The position numbers were made by a program, and so were the translations under genes. From assembly GCF_900078365.1 (NCBI RefSeq), contig NZ_LT598653.1:124001-188000 (forward strand): 64,000 nucleotides of DNA. Reading direction: 5' to 3'. Below the pieces are notes generated by a model. It worked only from the letters and a program-made list of their open reading frames with translations. It was not told where the DNA came from and ran no database searches. Source of the DNA: an uncultured Sphingopyxis sp. Its GTDB lineage: Bacteria; Pseudomonadota; Alphaproteobacteria; Sphingomonadales; Sphingomonadaceae. Shown here piece after piece: positions 27,368-36,924 of this stretch (position 1 is its first letter; every line of letters starts with the position of its first letter).

Positions 27368-28960
27368 ATGGCTAGCAACGCCCTTCCCCGCCGATCCGCC
27401 GCCTCGGCGCTGCCCGACGACGATTCGATCCCGCTCCACGAACGCGTCCGCTATCGCGGCCTCCTGACCGTCACCGTCATGGGCGCGTCGATCATGCAGA
27501 TTCTCGACACGACGATCGCCAACGTCGCCATCCCGCATATGCAGTCGGCGCTCGGCGCAACGAGCGAGACGGTGACCTGGGTGCTGACGAGCTATATCCT
27601 CGCCTCGGCGATCGCGATGCCGATCACCGGCTGGCTCGCCGACCGCATCGGGCGGCGCGAGCTGTTCCTCGGCGCGGTCGCGGGCTTCATCGTCGCGTCG
27701 ATGGCGTGCGGCGCGGCGCAGACGCTCGAACAGATGGTCGCCTTTCGCTTCATGCAGGGGATTTTCGCCGCTTTCATCGGACCGCTGTCGCAGTCGGTGA
27801 TGCTCGACATCAACCCGCCCGAGCGCCACGCGCGCGCGATGTCGATCTGGGGCATGGGGATCATGATCGGCCCGATCCTGGGCCCCGTGCTCGGCGGCTG
27901 GTTGACCGAGAGCGTCAACTGGCGCTGGGTCTTTTACGTGAACCTGCCCGTCGGGCTGCTCACGCTCGCGATGATGTGGGCGCTGCTGCCCGCGACGCGC
28001 AGGGCCGACCGCAAGTTCGACCTGTTCGGTTTCTCGATGCTCGCGCTCGGCCTCGCCGCGCTGCAACTGATGCTCGACCGCGGCGCGCACGAGGACTGGT
28101 TCAACAGCGTCGAAATCTGGATCGAGTGCGGGGTCGCCATCGCGTGCCTGTGGATGTTCTTGGTCCATCTGTTCACCGCGCGCGGCGATACGCTGTTCAA
28201 CCGCAAGATGCTCGCCGACCGCAACCTCGTCACCGCAATGGGCTTCATGGTCGTGATCGGGGTCGTAATGTTCGCTTCGATGGCGCTGCTGCCGCCGATG
28301 CTGCAGACTCTGTTCGGCTGGCCGGTGATCGACACCGGGATCGTCCTTGCGGTGCGCGGCGTCGGCATCCTGATGAGCATGTGGGTCGCGGGACAATTGC
28401 TCGGCCGGATCGATGCGCGCTGGCTGGTCGGCACCGGTCTCGTCATCGCCGCATACTCGCTGTGGCAGATGAGCCACTGGTCGCTCGCCATGGGGATGCA
28501 GCCGGTGGTCATCAGCGGGCTGGTGCAGGGGCTGGGCATGGGGCTGATCTTCATCCCGCTCAACACCATGGCCTTTGCGACGATCGCGCCGCAGCACCGC
28601 ACCGACGGGTCGAGCCTGCTCAACCTCCTGCGCAGCCTTGGAGCGTCGGTCGGCATTTCGGTCGTCACCACCCTACTCGGCGCGAACACGCAGACGAGCC
28701 ACGAGGACCTGGCGGCGCATGTCACCAACAGCTCGGTCGGCCTGCTCGACCCGTCGACCTCCGACCGTTTCGGCATCATGGGCGAGGCGGCAATGGCGAT
28801 GGTCAACGCCGAGATCAACCGGCAGGCGGCGATGGTCGCCTATATCGACGATTTCTGGCTGATGATGTGGGTGACGCTGGCGTCGGTGCCGCTGGTAGTG
28901 CTGCTGAGGTCGCCGAAGCCAGGTGGGCCCAAAGCATCGGCGGCGGATATGGGACATTAG
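27368..28960 (+). CDS. emrB: DHA2-family MFS multidrug transporter (EmrB/QacA type)
   Basis: 530 residues with about 14 membrane segments. Motif A is seen as GWLADRIGRRELFL, motif C-like glycine pattern as IMIGPILGPVLGGWLTE, and the DHA2-typical first segment as IMQILDTTIANVAIP with the key Asp. A proton-driven exporter of hydrophobic compounds working with EmrA. It is separated from emrA by 165 nt holding a family 1 repeat. Confidence 0.94.
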   Translation: MASNALPRRSAASALPDDDSIPLHERVRYRGLLTVTVMGASIMQILDTTIANVAIPHMQSALGATSETVTWVLTSYILASAIAMPITGWLADRIGRRELFLGAVAGFIVASMACGAAQTLEQMVAFRFMQGIFAAFIGPLSQSVMLDINPPERHARAMSIWGMGIMIGPILGPVLGGWLTESVNWRWVFYVNLPVGLLTLAMMWALLPATRRADRKFDLFGFSMLALGLAALQLMLDRGAHEDWFNSVEIWIECGVAIACLWMFLVHLFTARGDTLFNRKMLADRNLVTAMGFMVVIGVVMFASMALLPPMLQTLFGWPVIDTGIVLAVRGVGILMSMWVAGQLLGRIDARWLVGTGLVIAAYSLWQMSHWSLAMGMQPVVISGLVQGLGMGLIFIPLNTMAFATIAPQHRTDGSSLLNLLRSLGASVGISVVTTLLGANTQTSHEDLAAHVTNSSVGLLDPSTSDRFGIMGEAAMAMVNAEINRQAAMVAYIDDFWLMMWVTLASVPLVVLLRSPKPGGPKASAADMGH

Positions 28961-29000
28961 AGGCGTCGGCGTTGGAGTGGCTTCCCGCCCTTCCCAACAT

Positions 29001-29083
29001 TCGTCATTCCCGCGAAAGCGGGAACCCAGTGTGGAGTCAGCCGACGCACGCTCTGGGTTCCCGCTTTCGCGGGAATGACGAAG
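29001..29083. repeat. Intergenic palindromic element, family 2
   Basis: About 83 bp with CGTCATTCCCGCGAAAGCGG and its reverse at the two ends and CCCAGTGTGGAGTCAGCCGA in the centre. The centre matches that of the copy at 36959-37039 nearly exactly. Confidence 0.9.
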
Positions 29084-29217
29084 TTTTAAGGATGCGGAAT
29101 GTCGGCCTTCGGTCGTTTAAGGCCTTCGCCGTCCCGGTGAGATGATCGTCCTTCTATCGCTGATTGCCGGCCGCCGCCGCCGCTGTTAGCCTGACGGCGA
29201 TCGGTCACGGAGGGATT

Positions 29218-30735
29218 ATGCGCTGGAAACCGGGTTTCGCTTTCGCCCTCATCCTGGGAAGCTCGGTCCCTGCCGCCGCACAGGAAGCCACTCCCGAGGC
29301 CCTCGACCAGCTCGCCCCCGAAATCGACGCGCTGTTCGCGAAATATCAGGCCGATCAGCATATCCCCGGCATGGTGTATGGCGTCGTCAAGGACGGTCAG
29401 CTCGCCTATGTGAAGGGCATCGGCGTCCAGACCCTGACCGACAAAAGTCCCGTCACTCCCGACAGCCTGTTCCGCATCGCCTCGATGACCAAGGCGTTCA
29501 CCGCGCTCGCGATCCTCAAGCTGCGCGACGACGGCAAGCTCCGCCTCGACGATCTCGCCGAAGTCCATGTTCCCGAAATGAAAAGCTGGACCTATCCGAC
29601 CAGCGACAGCCCGCGTATCCGTATCCGCGACCTGCTCCACCATGTCGCGGGCTTCGTCACCGATGACCCGTGGGGCGACCGGCAGCAGGTCCTGCCGCAG
29701 GACGAATTTACGAAAATGCTCGCCGCGGGCGTGCCGTTCAGCCGCGTGCCGCAAAGCCAGCATGAATATTCGAACTTCGGCTATGCGCTGCTCGGCCGCA
29801 TCGTCGCCGAGGCGTCGGGCATGGCTTACACCGACTATGTCCGGCAGGCGATCCTGATCCCGCTCGGCATGACGGCGAGCGGCTTTGACGTCACCCAGGC
29901 ACCGAAGGCGCGCTATGCGCTCGGCTATCGCTGGGAAAACGGCCGCTGGTCGGCGGAGCCCGAAATGGCCGACGGCGCGTTCAACGCGATGGGCGGGCTG
30001 CAGGTCAGCGCGAACGACTATGCCAAATGGGTCGCCTTTCTGCTCTCGGCGTGGCCCGCGCGCGACGATGCGGACACCGGCCCGGTGAAGCGGTCGACGG
30101 TGCGTGAGGTCGCGCAGGGGCTCAATTTCGTATCGGTGACCAATCGCATCGGCACGAGCGGCGCGAGCGCGTGCAAACAGGCGGCGGCTTATGGCATGGG
30201 CTGGCGCGTCGCGCAGGATTGCGACCTCGGGCTGACGCTCGCGCACGGCGGCGGCTATCCCGGCTATGGCAGTCATGTGATGCTGATGCCCGATCATGGC
30301 GTTGGCGTCTTCGCGATGGCGAACCGCACCTACGCCGGACCGTCGGCGCCCGCGTGGAATACGGCGGTCGCGATGGAGAGGGCGGGGCTGCTCGAACCGC
30401 GCGAGGTGCCGGTGTCGTCCGCCGTGGCGGAGGCTTATGCGGCGGCAAAGGCCGCTTATGCCGCAGGCGATCTCGGCGCGCTTCGGGGCAGGCTCGCGAT
30501 GAATTTCCTGATGGACCGCTCGGCCGCCAACTGGGCGGCCGAATTCGCGGCGCTGAAGCAAGAGGTTGGCGAATGCCCCGCCGACGAACCGCTCGCGCCG
30601 ATGGGCGCGATGTCGACCGCCTTCCGGCTCAACTGCGAAAAGGGCAAGCTCGACGGGGTCTTGCTGCTCGCCCCGACGACGCCGGCGACGGTGCAGGCGC
30701 TGCGTTTTCGCGTCGTTCCGCCCGATAGGGACTGA
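29218..30735 (+). CDS. Exported serine hydrolase (class C beta-lactamase/esterase family)
   Basis: 505 residues. Signal peptide at 1-22 (ends AAAQ). Penicillin-binding fold with S89-x-x-K92 (SMTK) and Y184-S-N186. The C-terminal region after about 385 is an extra domain seen in many PBP4*/EstB-like proteins. Function could be a peptidase or esterase; true beta-lactamase activity is not implied. The ATG at 29218 is chosen because GGAGGG lies 3-9 nt upstream and a signal peptide follows it. Confidence 0.92.
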   Translation: MRWKPGFAFALILGSSVPAAAQEATPEALDQLAPEIDALFAKYQADQHIPGMVYGVVKDGQLAYVKGIGVQTLTDKSPVTPDSLFRIASMTKAFTALAILKLRDDGKLRLDDLAEVHVPEMKSWTYPTSDSPRIRIRDLLHHVAGFVTDDPWGDRQQVLPQDEFTKMLAAGVPFSRVPQSQHEYSNFGYALLGRIVAEASGMAYTDYVRQAILIPLGMTASGFDVTQAPKARYALGYRWENGRWSAEPEMADGAFNAMGGLQVSANDYAKWVAFLLSAWPARDDADTGPVKRSTVREVAQGLNFVSVTNRIGTSGASACKQAAAYGMGWRVAQDCDLGLTLAHGGGYPGYGSHVMLMPDHGVGVFAMANRTYAGPSAPAWNTAVAMERAGLLEPREVPVSSAVAEAYAAAKAAYAAGDLGALRGRLAMNFLMDRSAANWAAEFAALKQEVGECPADEPLAPMGAMSTAFRLNCEKGKLDGVLLLAPTTPATVQALRFRVVPPDRD

Positions 30736-30738
30736 TGG

Positions 30739-30780
30739 AAACGGGACGGGGTCTTTGCAAGGGACGGCCCCGTCCCGTTT
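30739..30780. terminator. Bidirectional stem-loop terminator
   Basis: Perfect 13-bp arms AAACGGGACGGGG and CCCCGTCCCGTTT, with a 16-nt loop, just after the serine hydrolase stop and 30 nt beyond the 3' end of the minus-strand small gene at 30810. A-rich on one side and T-ending on the other, so it suits both directions. Confidence 0.8.
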
Positions 30781-30809
30781 CGCCCCGGACCTTCGAGAGG
30801 GGGCAGCGA

Positions 30810-31010
30810 TTATCGCGCGCGGCGCGGATGCACACCGCAATGCGCGGCGGCGCGGGTGAAGAAGCTATCCTCGCCCGGTGCGCTCGCCGGGCCCATATAT
30901 TCGCCCATGCGGCGGAAGGGTTCGGCCAGCCATTTGAGGGCACGGGTGATGTCGGCGCTGAAATGATCATGACCGCCATTCCAAACGCGCATGAACTGCT
31001 CGTCTTTCAT
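30810..31010 (-). CDS. Small conserved-looking protein of unknown function
   Basis: 66 residues, no recognised family. It has a very good ribosome site (AAGGAGA, 7 nt before the ATG), which is the main reason to call it a gene. The sequence is charged at the start (MKDEQFMRVWNGGHDHFSAD) with an amphipathic helix-like middle (ALKWLAEPFRRMGEYMG) and an Arg-rich end; no membrane segment or signal peptide. It diverges from the LysR gene and ends at a shared terminator. Confidence 0.65.
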   Translation of the reverse strand: MKDEQFMRVWNGGHDHFSADITRALKWLAEPFRRMGEYMGPASAPGEDSFFTRAAAHCGVHPRRAR

Positions 31011-31088
31011 CGCTCATCTCCTTTCGCTTGGTGCCGCCTAAATGCCCCTCCATGCACGGCAGCGCCAACAAAAGGCGTGGACCATATC

Positions 31089-31103
31089 ATAAGCTGAACT
31101 TAT
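31089..31103. promoter_or_regulatory. Palindrome ATAAG-N5-CTTAT before the LysR gene
   Basis: ATAAGCTGAACTTAT, a T-N11-A type dyad ending 8 nt before the LysR ATG, of the kind LysR proteins bind. It may serve autoregulation and control of the divergent 66-residue gene. Confidence 0.5.
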
Positions 31104-31111
31104 AAGGTCGC

Positions 31112-32032
31112 ATGTCCCGCCTTCCGCCCCTTGCCGCTATACGCACCTTCGAAGCCGCCGGACGCCTGCAGAATTTCTCGCGCGCCGCCGAAGAGTTGGG
31201 GCTGACGCAGGCGGCGGTGAGCTATCAGGTCCGCCAATTGGAGGACCGGCTCGGCCGCGCGCTCTTCGTGCGCGAAAAAGGGCGCGTGCGCCTCTCCGAA
31301 ACCGGGCAGCGGCTGCTCCCCGCGATCTCGGGCGCCTTCGCCGCGATGGGCGACGCCTTCGCCGCCTTGGGCAGCGACGAGGCCGAAGTGTTGACGATCA
31401 GCACGGTAACCAGTTTCGGGGGCAGCTGGCTCAGCGCGCGCATCGGCAGCTTTCAGCTTCTCTACCCCGAACTCGCGGTGCGCATGTCGATGAGCAACCA
31501 GTTGATCGATTTCGACGCGTCGAACGTCGACCTTGCGATCCGGATCGGGACGGGGTCGTGGCCGGGGCTGCGTAGCGACTTCCTGATGCGCCAGCATGTC
31601 GCGCCGCTGGCCTCGCCCGCGTTCATCGAGGAACATGGCATTCGTGAACCCGCTGACCTGCTGCGCGTCCAGCGGCTCGCGCCGAACGACAGCTGGTGGG
31701 CCGACTGGTTCGCGGCCGCCGGGGTGGAAACGCCGCTCGCGCCGTCGCGGCGCGGGATCGAACTCGACAGCCAGCTCCAAGAAGCGAGCGCGGTGCAGGC
31801 GGGCTTCGGCGCCGCGATGATGACCCCGCTCTTCTGGCAGGCCGACCTCGCCAGCGGCCGCATGGTCCAGCCGTTCGAAACGCTCCATGTTTCGGATCGC
31901 GCCATGTGGCTCGTCCACCGCGAAAACCGCGTCGGCGTGCGCAAGATCGAACGTTTCCGCGAATGGCTGCACGCCGAGCTCGCCAAGGATCGCCACCTCA
32001 TCCCCGACGCGCTATGGCAGCCGCCGTCATGA
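31112..32032 (+). CDS. LysR-family transcriptional regulator (GcvA-like)
   Basis: 306 residues. N-terminal winged helix ([35 protein letters not shown]) and a substrate-binding domain resembling the GcvA subgroup that often acts next to beta-lactamase-like genes. The target is unknown; the serine hydrolase at 29218 or the 66-residue gene are candidates by position. Its stop overlaps the next ATG. Confidence 0.92.
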   Translation: MSRLPPLAAIRTFEAAGRLQNFSRAAEELGLTQAAVSYQVRQLEDRLGRALFVREKGRVRLSETGQRLLPAISGAFAAMGDAFAALGSDEAEVLTISTVTSFGGSWLSARIGSFQLLYPELAVRMSMSNQLIDFDASNVDLAIRIGTGSWPGLRSDFLMRQHVAPLASPAFIEEHGIREPADLLRVQRLAPNDSWWADWFAAAGVETPLAPSRRGIELDSQLQEASAVQAGFGAAMMTPLFWQADLASGRMVQPFETLHVSDRAMWLVHRENRVGVRKIERFREWLHAELAKDRHLIPDALWQPPS

Positions 32033-32355
32033 GCATAATTCCGGCCATCTCGCTGATCTCGTTTATTCTCGCCATGCAGCTTGGGATGATGTTCCTCTAT
32101 CGCGCTTCGTTACGTCGTGCAGGCAGGGGCGGCGTTGGTTTCCGGGAAATGGCTATTGTCGCTCCCGCGATTGTGCCGGCTTTGTTGCTGATTCCGGTTT
32201 TGGTCGGATTGTGGCTCTACTCTGCCGCTTTTGGCTGGATGTTCGCCGTTTCTTTTCTTTGGTGGGGGCCGGTTGGCGCAATTTTGGCGTGGCTATTGGG
32301 ACATGGCTTGATGCAATGGACTTGGGGTCAGATTTCAGGCGGACGCTCTCAATGA
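32029..32355 (+). CDS. Small membrane protein of unknown function, atypical base composition
   Basis: 108 residues with three hydrophobic segments ([40 protein letters not shown], and [20 protein letters not shown]). No family recognised. It is wedged between LysR and trmD with ATGA overlaps at both ends, so the frame and limits are well defined. Its GC content and third-position use are visibly lower than both neighbours (many TTT, ATT, GTT codons), suggesting later acquisition or weak selection. Confidence 0.75.
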   Translation: MSIIPAISLISFILAMQLGMMFLYRASLRRAGRGGVGFREMAIVAPAIVPALLLIPVLVGLWLYSAAFGWMFAVSFLWWGPVGAILAWLLGHGLMQWTWGQISGGRSQ

Positions 32356-33059
32356 CCTTCACCGCGGTTCCGCTCACCCTCTATCCCGACATGTTCCCCG
32401 GCCCGCTCGGGCACAGCATGGCGGGGCGCGCGCTCGAAAGCGGGACCTGGCATTGCGCGCCGGTGCAGATCCGCGACTTCGCGACCGACAAGCATCGCAC
32501 CGTCGACGACACCCCCGCGGGCGGCGGCGCCGGCATGGTGCTCAAGGCCGATGTGCTGGCGGCCGCCGTCGACCATGCGATGGCGGCGCATCCGGGGCTG
32601 CCAATCCTTGCGATGACCCCGCGCGGCACGCCGATCACACAAGCGCGCGTCCGCCAGCTTTCGTCGGGTCCCGGCGCGATCATCCTCTGCGGCCGCTTCG
32701 AGGGATTCGACGAGCGCATCTTCGACGCGCGCGCGGTCGAACAGGTGTCGATGGGCGACATCATATTGTCGGGCGGTGAGATGGGGGCGCTATTGCTGCT
32801 CGACGCCTGTATTCGCCTGCTGCCCGGCGTCATGGGTGCGGCCGTCAGCGGCGACGACGAATCCTTCGAACAAGGACTGCTCGAATATCCGCACTATACA
32901 AGGCCGGTCAGCTGGGAGGGGCGCGACATTCCGGAAGTGCTGCGTTCGGGCGATCACAAGAAGATCGCCGCCTGGCGCCGCGAGCGCGCCGAGCAGGATA
33001 CGCGAACGCGCCGCCCCGATCTGTGGCAGGCCTATGCTGCGGGGCGCGAGGACCGATAG
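32352..33059 (+). CDS. trmD: tRNA (guanine-N1-)-methyltransferase TrmD
   Basis: 235 residues. A SPOUT-fold enzyme making m1G37 in tRNA, which prevents frameshifting. The trefoil-knot motifs are visible: [10 protein letters not shown] at the start, [29 protein letters not shown], and [13 protein letters not shown]. The ATG overlaps the small membrane protein stop. Unusually it is not next to rimM (18 kb) or rplS (34.7 kb). Its last 28 nt overlap the convergent gene on the other strand. Confidence 0.97.
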   Translation: MTFTAVPLTLYPDMFPGPLGHSMAGRALESGTWHCAPVQIRDFATDKHRTVDDTPAGGGAGMVLKADVLAAAVDHAMAAHPGLPILAMTPRGTPITQARVRQLSSGPGAIILCGRFEGFDERIFDARAVEQVSMGDIILSGGEMGALLLLDACIRLLPGVMGAAVSGDDESFEQGLLEYPHYTRPVSWEGRDIPEVLRSGDHKKIAAWRRERAEQDTRTRRPDLWQAYAAGREDR

Positions 33060-34402
33060 CGCAGCAATACCCACGGCACCTTGCCGCTGTCGAACATCAT
33101 CCGGCTCTTCTGCTGGGTAAAGGGCGGCATATGGTCGCCGACGATCAATATGTCGGTCGGCGGAAAACCGGGCCGGCTCGCCATCGCGGCGAGCGCCGCC
33201 GCCGTGTCGTCCCAGATCGCGAAGAGGCGGCAGACCTGCGGATAATCGGCATCGAGCGTCGCCCCCAGTTGGCGGCAATCCTCGGTGCGCAGTTCGGCGT
33301 TGGCGACCACCGGCAGGTGCGAATTGAGCGTCAGCCAATAGACGAATTGCGGCCGCTGCGCCGCGGCGAGGTCGCGGCCGATCAGCCGCGGGATGTCGCG
33401 GTCGCACGCGCCGGGAAAGACGTTGGGGCAATGGCCGGCGCCCTGCGCCTCGATCGCGTCGCGAAAGCTCGTCAGCTCGAACCCGATCAGCGGATACCAG
33501 CGGTCGCGGTCGAAAAATCCAGGTGAAAAGCCGTGGTAGGCGTGTGTCGCATAACCGCGCCGCGCGAGGGCGGCGGGCAGGCAATCGGGCGCCGGCGCGA
33601 CGATCTCCTTATAGTCGCCCCAGTGCTGGCACAGCTCGCGAATCTCGCCCTTGGTCGTCGAATTATAGAAGGCCGTGTCGCCCTGACTGATCTCGAACCG
33701 CCCGGCGAGTTCGGGGCGCGTCCAGATCGCATCGAGCCGCGCGCGGAGGCTGGGCTCGGTCGGAAGGCCCATCGCTTCGACCATGACGATCATCACATGC
33801 CTCTCGCCGTCGGCGAGCTTCAGAAAGCCGGTTTGCCGCGTTGCCGAGGTGAAGGGCGCGTCGGCGGGGGCGAGCCGGTTATAGGCAGTCGCGCTGTCGC
33901 GCGCCCTGACATAGTCCGCCGTCGCCAGGGCATAGGTCAGCGCCGCCGCGGCGACGAACCACTGCAGTCCGCGCAGCTTGTTCGGCCGGCGAAGCTGACG
34001 AGCGGCGAGCGCGAGGACGAGGATGAGCAACGCGCCGCCGATCAGATATTCGGGCGAGGCGGCGGGGCGAATGTCGAGCACGAGCGCGACGACCGAAAGG
34101 ATCATGCTGACGTGCATGTTGAACATGCTCGCGATGAAAACGAGCACCAGATAGGCGAGCAGCGCGAAGAAGGCGGCGACGCGGACCCAATATCCGAACC
34201 AGCTCGCGACAAGGCCGACCGCGCCGCACAGCCAGATTTCGGGTGCGCGCATCGGTCCGCCCATGATCGTGATCGGCAGGAAGGCGAGGTTGGGCAGCAG
34301 CAACCAGCACAGCGCCCAGTTGAGGAACGCGGCCAGCGCGGCGCCGTCGGCGGGCGCGAAAACGCGGCTTGCCAGCGGCTTGATGGCGGTCACATATGAC
34401 AT
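33032..34402 (-). CDS. Membrane sulfatase/phosphatase-fold protein (LtaS/OpgB/EptA-like)
   Basis: 456 residues. Four to five membrane segments in the first about 170 residues, then a periplasmic alkaline-phosphatase-superfamily domain: [11 protein letters not shown] (metal-binding E), [11 protein letters not shown] (the Thr-type nucleophile region of phosphoglycerol and phosphoethanolamine transferases), [14 protein letters not shown], and [11 protein letters not shown] (metal-binding D-H). It likely modifies an envelope lipid or glycan, substrate unknown. Convergent with trmD, overlapping its 3' end by 28 nt. Confidence 0.85.
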   Translation of the reverse strand: MSYVTAIKPLASRVFAPADGAALAAFLNWALCWLLLPNLAFLPITIMGGPMRAPEIWLCGAVGLVASWFGYWVRVAAFFALLAYLVLVFIASMFNMHVSMILSVVALVLDIRPAASPEYLIGGALLILVLALAARQLRRPNKLRGLQWFVAAAALTYALATADYVRARDSATAYNRLAPADAPFTSATRQTGFLKLADGERHVMIVMVEAMGLPTEPSLRARLDAIWTRPELAGRFEISQGDTAFYNSTTKGEIRELCQHWGDYKEIVAPAPDCLPAALARRGYATHAYHGFSPGFFDRDRWYPLIGFELTSFRDAIEAQGAGHCPNVFPGACDRDIPRLIGRDLAAAQRPQFVYWLTLNSHLPVVANAELRTEDCRQLGATLDADYPQVCRLFAIWDDTAAALAAMASRPGFPPTDILIVGDHMPPFTQQKSRMMFDSGKVPWVLLRYRSSRPAA

Positions 34403-34735
34403 CGGGTCCCTCCGGCGCCCTCCATGGGCGATTTTGGTTAAGGGCCGTTTAAATCGGCCCTGTCCGCTGCACCCCGAACCCCTTGCATTTCGTCGCTTTC
34501 CGGCGTAGTGGCCGCGGCTTCAAGCGGAGCCGTGGCGAATCGCGTCGATTGCGCGCGTCTGTTTCCGCTTATCCCCGACCGGTCTGCCGGGCGGGGCGCA
34601 GGGTTCCCGAAGTGCTGCGATCGGGGGGCCTTGCCGACGGACACGGTTACGCAGGCCGGACCTTTGGGAGCGCCATGAGGGCGCTCGGGCCCGACCTGCC
34701 TCTGGCGCGCGGCGAAAAGAAAAGGACTAGAGGAT
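34403..34735 (+). other. Long gene-free leader region upstream of rplS
   Basis: 333 nt with no convincing coding region. Near the left end TTGCAT followed after 17 nt by TAGTGG (about 34483-34511) could be a promoter, which would give a leader of more than 200 nt. The segment 34570-34720 is GC-rich with several possible hairpins (for example GAGGGCGCTCGGGC near 34677) ending just before the AGAGGAT ribosome site. A ribosomal-protein autoregulatory leader is possible; no known leader motif is recognised. Confidence 0.4.
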
Positions 34736-35113
34736 ATGAACCTCATCCAGACGATCGAAGCCGAAGAAATCGCCAAGGCCGGCAAGACGATTCCGACCTT
34801 CCGTCCCGGCGACACGCTGAAAGTCGGCGTGAAGGTGGTCGAAGGCGAACGCACCCGCGTCCAGAATTTCGAAGGCGTGTGCATCGCACGCTCGAACAAG
34901 GGCATGGGCTCCAACTTCACCGTGCGCAAAATGTCGTTCGGCGAAGGTGTCGAGCGCGTGTTCCCGCTCTATTCGCCCAACATCGATTCGATTACCGTCG
35001 TCCGCAAGGGCGCTGTCCGTCGTGCGAAGCTTTACTATCTGCGTGGGCGCACTGGTAAATCGGCACGTATTGCGGAGCGCCGCGATTACCGGTCGGAAGC
35101 CGGCGAAGGCTAA
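34736..35113 (+). CDS. rplS: 50S ribosomal protein L19
   Basis: 125 residues. The L19 signature is clear: [35 protein letters not shown], and [16 protein letters not shown]. It lies at the 30S-50S interface. AGAGGA precedes the ATG by a few nt. It is followed by a strong intrinsic terminator. It is separated from trmD by an opposite-strand gene and a 333-nt leader, so it must have its own promoter. Confidence 0.97.
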   Translation: MNLIQTIEAEEIAKAGKTIPTFRPGDTLKVGVKVVEGERTRVQNFEGVCIARSNKGMGSNFTVRKMSFGEGVERVFPLYSPNIDSITVVRKGAVRRAKLYYLRGRTGKSARIAERRDYRSEAGEG

Positions 35114-35150
35114 GGAGAGCTTCTCTCACCCAAAGCCGAAACAGCTTTCA

Positions 35151-35190
35151 AAAACGACCGGTTCCGCCAACAGGCAGAGCCGGTCGTTTT
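35151..35190 (+). terminator. Intrinsic terminator of rplS
   Basis: Perfect 11-bp stem AAAACGACCGG / CCGGTCGTTTT with an 18-nt loop, followed by CTTTTG, about 40 nt after the rplS stop. Confidence 0.88.
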
Positions 35191-35211
35191 CTTTTGGGCA
35201 AGGCGAATCTG

Positions 35212-35820
35212 ATGCGAGCACCCTCATCCTTCCGGCCGACACGGCGCGCCTTTCTTGGCGCGGTGCTCGCGTTCGGCGTGTCGGGCGAGGCGATGGCGCT
35301 CACCCCCGCGCAGCGCGTGGTGCGTGCGGCGCGGCGCCAGGTCGGGGTCACGCTGACCTATGACCCCGCCTACAGCGTCCTGCGTTTTCCCAACGGCGAC
35401 GTCGACCGCGCCAAGGGCGTCTGCACCGACGTCGTGATCCGCGCGTTCCGCGATGCGCTCGGCGCCGACCTTCAGGCCCTTGTAAACGCCGACATGCGTG
35501 CCAATTTCGGGGCCTATCCGAAGAATTGGGGGCTGGGGCGCCCCGACCGCAACATCGACCATCGCCGCGTGCCCAATCTCGCGACCTATTGGCGGCGGCA
35601 GGGGGCTTCGCTCCCCGTCACCGACGACCCCGCCGACTGGCGTCCGGGTGACATCTTCACCCAGATGGTCGGCGGGCGGATGCCGCATACCGGTATCGTG
35701 TCCGACCGCAAGGATACCACCGGCGTGCCGCTCGTCCTCCACAATATCGGTGGCGGCACGCGCGAGGAGGATGCGCTGTTCGACCACCCGCTGACCGGCC
35801 ATTTCCGCTGGAAAGTCTGA
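35212..35820 (+). CDS. DUF1287 family exported protein
   Basis: 202 residues. Tat-like signal (PTRRAFLGAVLAFGVSGEA, cut near AMA). The mature part matches DUF1287: VCTDVVIRAFRDAL with a Cys, MPHTGIVSD with a His, and VLHNIGGGTREED, an arrangement reminiscent of NlpC/P60-type Cys-His hydrolases (inference). It follows the rplS terminator immediately, so it needs its own start of transcription or read-through. ATG at 35212 is preferred to the TTG six codons earlier. Confidence 0.87.
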   Translation: MRAPSSFRPTRRAFLGAVLAFGVSGEAMALTPAQRVVRAARRQVGVTLTYDPAYSVLRFPNGDVDRAKGVCTDVVIRAFRDALGADLQALVNADMRANFGAYPKNWGLGRPDRNIDHRRVPNLATYWRRQGASLPVTDDPADWRPGDIFTQMVGGRMPHTGIVSDRKDTTGVPLVLHNIGGGTREEDALFDHPLTGHFRWKV

Positions 35821-35859
35821 TTATCGTTTTCAACCGAGTTTGCACCGAGGAGTGAGTAA

Positions 35860-36885
35860 ATGGGTTATCGTATCGTTGTCGCCGGAGCCACGGGCAATGT
35901 CGGGCGCGAAGTGCTCGCCATTCTCGCCGAGCGCGAATTTCCCTACGACGAACTGGCGGCGGTCGCATCGTCGCGCAGCCAGGGCGACGAGATCGAGATC
36001 GGCGATACCGGTAAAACCGTGAAGTGCCAGAATATCGAGAATTTCGACTGGTCGGGCTGGGACATGGCGATCTTCGCGATCGGCAGCGACGCGACCGCGA
36101 TCCACGCGCCCAAGGCGGCCGCGGTGGGCTGCGTCGTGATTGACAACAGCTCGCTCTACCGCATGGACCCCGACGTGCCGCTGATCGTGCCCGAGGTGAA
36201 CCCCGAGGCGATCGACGGCTATACGGCGAAGAACATCATCGCGAACCCCAATTGCTCGACCGCGCAGATGGTCGTCGCGCTGAAGCCGCTGCACGATGCC
36301 GCGACGATCAAGCGCGTCGTCGTCTCGACCTATCAATCGGTGTCGGGCGCCGGCAAGGCGGGCATGGACGAGTTGTGGAACCAGACGCGCCAGATCTTCG
36401 TCGGCGACGAGAAGGACGTCAACAAGTTCACCAAGCAGATCGCCTTCAACGTCATCCCGCACATCGACAAATTCCTCGACGACGGTTCGACCAAGGAGGA
36501 ATGGAAGATGGTGGTCGAGACCAAGAAGATTCTCGATCCCAAGCTCAAGGTCACCGCGACCTGCGTGCGCGTGCCCGTCTTCGTCGGCCATTCGGAAGCG
36601 ATCAATATCGAGACCGAGGAGGAACTGTCGGCCGAGGACGCGCAGCGCATCCTGCGCGAGGCGCCGGGCGTCGTACTCCACGACAAGCGCGAGGACGGCG
36701 GCTACATCACCCCCGTCGAATGCGTCGGCGACTTCGCGACCTTCGTCAGCCGCGTGCGCGAGGACCCGACGGTCGAAAACGGCCTCAACCTCTGGTGCGT
36801 TTCGGACAATCTCCGCAAGGGCGCGGCGCTCAACGCGGTGCAGATCGCCGAACTGCTCGGCCGCCGGCATCTGAAGAAGGGTTGA
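35860..36885 (+). CDS. asd: Aspartate-semialdehyde dehydrogenase
   Basis: 341 residues. NADPH-dependent reduction of aspartyl phosphate, the branch point to lysine/diaminopimelate, threonine and methionine. NADP loop VVAGATGNVGREVL at the start; catalytic C132 in NPNCSTAQM; substrate-binding VPVFVGHSE. A strong ribosome site (GAGGAGTGAG) precedes the ATG. It belongs to the same pathway as dapF at 12449 but is not linked to it. Confidence 0.97.
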   Translation: MGYRIVVAGATGNVGREVLAILAEREFPYDELAAVASSRSQGDEIEIGDTGKTVKCQNIENFDWSGWDMAIFAIGSDATAIHAPKAAAVGCVVIDNSSLYRMDPDVPLIVPEVNPEAIDGYTAKNIIANPNCSTAQMVVALKPLHDAATIKRVVVSTYQSVSGAGKAGMDELWNQTRQIFVGDEKDVNKFTKQIAFNVIPHIDKFLDDGSTKEEWKMVVETKKILDPKLKVTATCVRVPVFVGHSEAINIETEEELSAEDAQRILREAPGVVLHDKREDGGYITPVECVGDFATFVSRVREDPTVENGLNLWCVSDNLRKGAALNAVQIAELLGRRHLKKG

Positions 36886-36924
36886 GGCATATCCATTGCA
36901 AAGAGGAAAGCGGTATGACTGCTT

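Noticed and set aside
29218..30735. Antibiotic resistance beta-lactamase
   Set aside because: The SxxK and YSN motifs are shared by many esterases and peptidases and the protein has an extra C-terminal domain; resistance is not supported.
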